From Pedobacter mucosus (GTDB lineage: Bacteria > Bacteroidota > Bacteroidia > Sphingobacteriales > Sphingobacteriaceae): DNA of 64,000 nucleotides. Positions 60,754-64,000 of this stretch are shown in pieces (positions within the stretch are counted from its first letter, which is position 1; every line of letters starts with the position of its first letter). Position numbers and translations under genes: made by a program. A model generated the notes under the pieces. That model was not told the DNA's origin. It searched no databases and saw only the letters and a program-made list of their open reading frames with translations. The DNA is taken from NCBI RefSeq assembly GCF_022200785.1, contig NZ_CP087585.1:1364001-1428000 (forward strand), in the 5' to 3' direction.

Positions 60754-61098
60754 TTATGTTGACTTCTTTTGATATTTATCAGCCAGTTTTTTTGGAGCTA
60801 AGTTGCAATAAGATAAGGTTAAGGCATCTTTGATCATATCATCTTCCACAAATTTAATTTCAAAAATAGTCCAGCCTTGTTTACCCCAAGCACCTGTTGC
60901 AGGATAAATTGCAGACGGATCAAAATCTGAAAATACAGATTGATCAACTTCGTTTAGTTTAAGAACTATTTTTAGATTCTGCGTATCAATCGTAGCAAAT
61001 ATTTTATCCTCTACTTTGAATGAATTTTTGTCTAAATGAGGGTTTTCCGTAACCTCATCAAAGGCTAGAGCGTATTTTGTAAAAGTTAATGAATCCAT
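60754..61098 (-). CDS. MmcQ/YjbR family DNA-binding protein
   Basis: A 114-residue CyaY-like protein of the MmcQ/YjbR family. Its pattern includes FDEVTENPHLDKNSFKVEDKIFATI, GAWGKQGWTIFEIKF and a C-terminal helix DALTLSYCNLAPKKLADKY. Members are small, of uncertain role, and named DNA-binding from a structural resemblance. It follows the exonuclease gene on the same strand after about 80 bases. Confidence 0.85.
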   Translation of the reverse strand: MDSLTFTKYALAFDEVTENPHLDKNSFKVEDKIFATIDTQNLKIVLKLNEVDQSVFSDFDPSAIYPATGAWGKQGWTIFEIKFVEDDMIKDALTLSYCNLAPKKLADKYQKKST

Positions 61099-61177
61099 TG
61101 TGGTGTGTTCTTTATTAATAATATATATCGAAATGCACTGGTACAGGTTTTCGATGCTTCCTGTGCAAAATTAATTT

Positions 61178-62551
61178 TTATAATTTGAATATTTTCTGAG
61201 GAAATTGCTCAGCATGATTTAAAATCAAATTTAAAATGTAACTATTTGAATTATAAGCTAATAAATTTTCTTTAGCTTGAGAAAAACCATCTGACAAATA
61301 ATTTTTATCGGTAAAATAGCCCATTCCGTAAAACTTTCCATTTTCTACCACAAGGCAACTAAATTCTTCTTCTTTTCTACCTTCATCCACCAAAGCAAAA
61401 CTTGGTTGTAATTTTTGGATTTCATCGAGTGCAGTATTTAATCTTTTATTATAAATCGCTACGGTTTCAATCCCACTGCAAGCGCCAAAACACTGCCCGT
61501 TTTCATGAGCAGAACATTTTGTAGCCGTTTTTTGCAGGTAGCATAATCGGGCACAAAGTTGATATTTATCTATTAATAAACTTAAAAAATTGTATCCTTC
61601 CAACAAGCTGTTGAAACTTTGAAAAGCCTTATTATTTTTTTTATGTTTATCTATCGCTAACCGTAAATAGCCGTTTTGATCCTCGAAAACATATAAATCG
61701 TACTTATGTTCAAAGCGTTTCATTGCTCGATTATTTTCTGGCCAGAGGCGCTTAATTTCATTTGCCTCTAAAATCAAAGCCATTAATTCCGTGCCGCAGA
61801 TTACATAATCAATATGATAAATTGACCTCAAAAAATCCTGTCGCTGCCGGTTTGGTTTATTTCCGGTAAAGTGACTTTGTACACGCTTTTTTAAATCTTT
61901 TGCCTTTCCAACGTAAATTATTTTGCCTTTATTATCTTTAAAATAATAAACACCTGGTTGATTTGGAAGTCTTAAAAAGGATGCTTTATCTAGGTTTGGT
62001 GGTAAAACTTGCTCTTTTGAAGCTTTTTTAAGCATTTCCGCTATAACACCTTCAACATCACTCTCTACTAAAAGATTAAATAATATGCTAGTTGCATCAG
62101 CATCGCCGGCGGCCCTATGTCTATTTTGGATAGGAATTTGAAGCGAACTACACAATTTACCTAAACTGTAGGATGGTTTACCAGGGATTAATTTTCTGCT
62201 TAACCGAACCGTACATAATTTTTTACATTGTAAATTATAACCCGATAGAGATAAATGGTGTTTCAAAAAAGAATAATCAAAATTTACATTGTGGGCAACG
62301 AAAACCTTATCAGCTAATAACTCATAAATTTTTAAAGCAACATTTTGAAAGGAAGGTGCATCCTCAAGCATCTGATTATCAATCCCCGTTAAAGCCGTAA
62401 TATAAGTGGGAACATTTATACCAGGATTAATAAGTGTGCTATATGATTCTACAATTTGATTACCATCGTGAATATTTATGGCAACTTCGGTTATACCATT
62501 TGCTGAAGCATGGCCACCAGTAGTTTCTATATCAACAATTGCGTATAACAT
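61178..62551 (-). CDS. DEDD exonuclease fused to GIY-YIG nuclease (Cho/UvrC-like)
   Basis: A 457-residue fusion. Residues 1-170 form a DnaQ/epsilon-type 3'-5' exonuclease: VDIETTGGHA (first Asp/Glu), AHNVNFDYSF and HRAAGDADA (later Asp residues). Residues 195-280 are a GIY-YIG domain: PGVYYFKDNKGKIIYVGKAKDLKKR. The rest contains a Cys pattern with CARLCYL and CFGACSG. Such epsilon-UvrC fusions occur in Bacteroidota and resemble Cho-type endonucleases. A role in nucleotide excision or DNA end processing is likely. Confidence 0.9.
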   Translation of the reverse strand: MLYAIVDIETTGGHASANGITEVAINIHDGNQIVESYSTLINPGINVPTYITALTGIDNQMLEDAPSFQNVALKIYELLADKVFVAHNVNFDYSFLKHHLSLSGYNLQCKKLCTVRLSRKLIPGKPSYSLGKLCSSLQIPIQNRHRAAGDADATSILFNLLVESDVEGVIAEMLKKASKEQVLPPNLDKASFLRLPNQPGVYYFKDNKGKIIYVGKAKDLKKRVQSHFTGNKPNRQRQDFLRSIYHIDYVICGTELMALILEANEIKRLWPENNRAMKRFEHKYDLYVFEDQNGYLRLAIDKHKKNNKAFQSFNSLLEGYNFLSLLIDKYQLCARLCYLQKTATKCSAHENGQCFGACSGIETVAIYNKRLNTALDEIQKLQPSFALVDEGRKEEEFSCLVVENGKFYGMGYFTDKNYLSDGFSQAKENLLAYNSNSYILNLILNHAEQFPQKIFKL

Positions 62552-62652
62552 TAAGGATTTATTTTAACACAAATCTATGCTAAAATAATTAGTAATAAAA
62601 TAGATTTAATATATTTTTACATTAAATAGCTTTCATTTAAAATAGACAAAAA

Positions 62653-62681
62653 AAACGACTAACGAATTAACGTAGTCGTTT
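62653..62681 (-). terminator. Intrinsic terminator after outer-membrane gene
   Basis: AAACGACTA (62653-62661) pairs with TAGTCGTTT (62673-62681); a run of T follows on the minus strand after the stop at 62701. Confidence 0.8.
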
Positions 62682-62700
62682 AAATAATTATAAATGAAGT

Positions 62701-63339
62701 TTACAATTTTTTAAGCTTGCTTAATAACTTACTCAAGTTAGGTTTTAAGCCAACAGAAATTGGTACAGCATTAAAAACGCGATTTTGAATTTTACTGAAA
62801 CCGTACATATAACTGGCTTCTACAAATAAATTCGCTCCGCCAATATTATATTCAATACCGCCGCCGCCTTCTACCATACCCATTCCGTTACTTTTATTAT
62901 CTAACGTTACCTGCAAGTTTGACGCGTTTACTCCAGCTTGTGGCGTTAAAATAATACCACCACCGCCACCAGCGAAGCCATAAAATGCCCATTTATCTAC
63001 TATTTTTCTATAGCCTAATGCTAAATTTAGTAAATAGGTTGTAGATCGGCCTTTTTGTAAGGTGTAAGTGTAACCTGCATCAGGTGTAATTTGATTAAAG
63101 GTATAAGCATGTAAACTCACTTTTGGATAAAAGAATAATCCTCCGTTACCTAAGCCCAAATTTAATCCTATTGATGTAGAAAATTTTGGTTTAAAGAAAT
63201 CAGCAGTTTCTCCAACAGGAAAGGAATAGCCTAAGCCATTCATTGTATAAAGCTTATCTGGCCTGGTAGATTGAGCCGAAACTTTTAAAGAAAGTGTTGC
63301 TAATAAGAACACTATCGAACTAAGTAATTTTAGATTCAT
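62701..63339 (-). CDS. Outer-membrane beta-barrel protein
   Basis: A 212-residue exported protein with a signal peptide (LSSIVFLLATLSLKVSAQ). The mature part is Gly/aromatic-rich with alternating strands (SIGLNLGLGNGGLFFYPKVSLHAY, NLALGYRKIVDKWAFYGFAGGGGG) and ends in a basic segment (KPNLSKLLSKLKKL) rather than a terminal Phe. It probably forms a small barrel; its function is unknown. It begins 10 bases after the response regulator gene. Confidence 0.75.
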   Translation of the reverse strand: MNLKLLSSIVFLLATLSLKVSAQSTRPDKLYTMNGLGYSFPVGETADFFKPKFSTSIGLNLGLGNGGLFFYPKVSLHAYTFNQITPDAGYTYTLQKGRSTTYLLNLALGYRKIVDKWAFYGFAGGGGGIILTPQAGVNASNLQVTLDNKSNGMGMVEGGGGIEYNIGGANLFVEASYMYGFSKIQNRVFNAVPISVGLKPNLSKLLSKLKKL

Positions 63340-63349
63340 ATATTTTATT

Positions 63350-63712
63350 TTAATTTGAAATTAAGGTGTCTACTTTTTTAAGCAAATCAGTTTCATTAAA
63401 TGGCTTCTCTAAATAATCATCTGGATGATAAGCTTGAGATGCAATGTAACGTTCATTATATCTGGCAGATGCCAAAATAACTGGAATATGAAGTGTTTCT
63501 GGATTTAATTTAAGCTCCTTAAAAACAGTTCTTCCGTCCATACCATTTAACATAATATCCAAAATAATTAAATCAGGATTAAAATTTTTTATTGTTTTAA
63601 AGATATATCTAGGCGATAATAAAGGAAAAACTAAATAATTTTCTGATTCTAAAACAATCTGAATAACCTCCAATATATCAGGATCATCATCAACAACTAA
63701 AATTCTTTTCAA
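63350..63712 (-). CDS. Single-domain response regulator
   Basis: A 120-residue CheY-like receiver. No ATG is available; the TTG at 63712 gives the usual MKRILVVDDDPDI start, although a TTG four codons upstream is also in frame. The acidic pocket is VDDDPD, the phosphoacceptor Asp is in LIILDIMLNGMDG, and the Lys is in YLEKPF. No output domain or kinase is seen. It precedes a beta-barrel protein by 10 bases, so the two may be cotranscribed. Confidence 0.87.
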   Translation of the reverse strand: MKRILVVDDDPDILEVIQIVLESENYLVFPLLSPRYIFKTIKNFNPDLIILDIMLNGMDGRTVFKELKLNPETLHIPVILASARYNERYIASQAYHPDDYLEKPFNETDLLKKVDTLISN

Positions 63713-63862
63713 CGTAATAATCAATTAATATTTAATAGACTATGCTAATACAAAAAAAAACATGGAATGTTTTAAATTAACGCCTTGAAAAAAACGCCTA
63801 TTCAGTAAGCCTTTTGGATAATTCTTTGAAACAATTTAGATGAAGCTATTTTTTGGGTATAG

Positions 63863-64000
63863 CTAATGACTATTATTATCTATAAAATTGGTGAAAAGTG
63901 TTTTATGACTATCAGCTAAAATATAGGAAGTCTCCATTGATAGTAAAATTTTATTTCCTAAAACACTTTTAATATGTTGTTTGCTTATTATAATTTCTTC
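63863..64000 (-). CDS. Partial reading frame at right edge (C-terminal end)
   Basis: On the minus strand a frame is open from the right edge to a TAG at 63863-63865, giving 45 residues that begin EEIIISKQHIKSVLGNK and end FIDNNSH. Composition looks protein-like, with no other support. It may be the C-terminus of a gene that starts beyond the window. No family is recognised. Confidence 0.4.
   Translation of the reverse strand, partial: EEIIISKQHIKSVLGNKILLSMETSYILADSHKTLFTNFIDNNSH

Overview
The window looks like a chromosomal segment of a Sphingobacteriaceae-type Bacteroidota (Pedobacter-like). It is AT-rich, and many genes lack a recognisable Shine-Dalgarno sequence. Several clear starts are TTG, and promoter-like TAnnTTTG boxes occur (e.g. 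14061, 23374, 27390). The gene set fits too: TlpA-type DUF4369 lipoproteins, MbnP/MbnH, a fused permease/substrate-binding transporter and an lmo0937-type peptide. No tRNA, rRNA operon, CRISPR array, insertion sequence or prophage block was found. One structural RNA, RNase P RNA, lies on the minus strand at 31774-32145.

Layout. 1-1944: end of a histidine kinase, then a DUF4142 lipoprotein, a VOC protein and a DinB protein. 2117-8171: a tight five-gene operon with a flavoprotein disulfide reductase, an OpuC/EgtUV-type ABC importer, and the ergothioneine enzymes EgtB and EgtD. 8178-15195: TMEM175-like channel, two secreted beta-propeller proteins, a response regulator, a luciferase-like flavoenzyme and small proteins. 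15655-21972: CheB-CheR-PAS fusion, PAS histidine kinase, second CheB and ECF sigma factor, with no receptors or CheA/CheW. 22042-31535: paired basic secreted proteins, gatB, TlpA-like lipoprotein, PhoB-like regulator, orphan tail-tube protein, pseudouridine synthase, ClC transporter and NtrC-like regulator. 32204-37434: cytochrome c, SCO, lipoprotein, CDICGC outer-membrane protein, MbnH and MbnP, and a CxGxC protein, which together suggest copper handling. 37601-64000: housekeeping genes (phosphosugar mutase, lysC, lysA, gcdH, folB, miaA, ispD, queA, aminotransferase, bioA) mixed with membrane and hypothetical genes.

The most interesting observation is in the ergothioneine operon. The permease (4461-6032) carries a substrate-binding domain whose two halves are in swapped order compared with canonical OpuBC/OpuCC proteins, as a circular permutation would produce. 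The same operon holds biosynthesis (EgtD then EgtB), an importer and a disulfide reductase, so it may be a self-contained system to make, recover and re-reduce a thiol-imidazole betaine. Transport and reductase specificity are inferred from context only.

Other items to follow up: the MbnH/MbnP cluster; two tiny coupled membrane proteins whose upstream start codon overlaps that of lysA on the opposite strand; a GC-rich repeat that supplies stop codons to two convergent genes; a 158-bp tandem palindromic repeat; a possible small RNA or attenuator at 14075-14156; and an orphan contractile tail-tube gene. All identifications come from reading motifs and comparing with remembered families; no database search was run.
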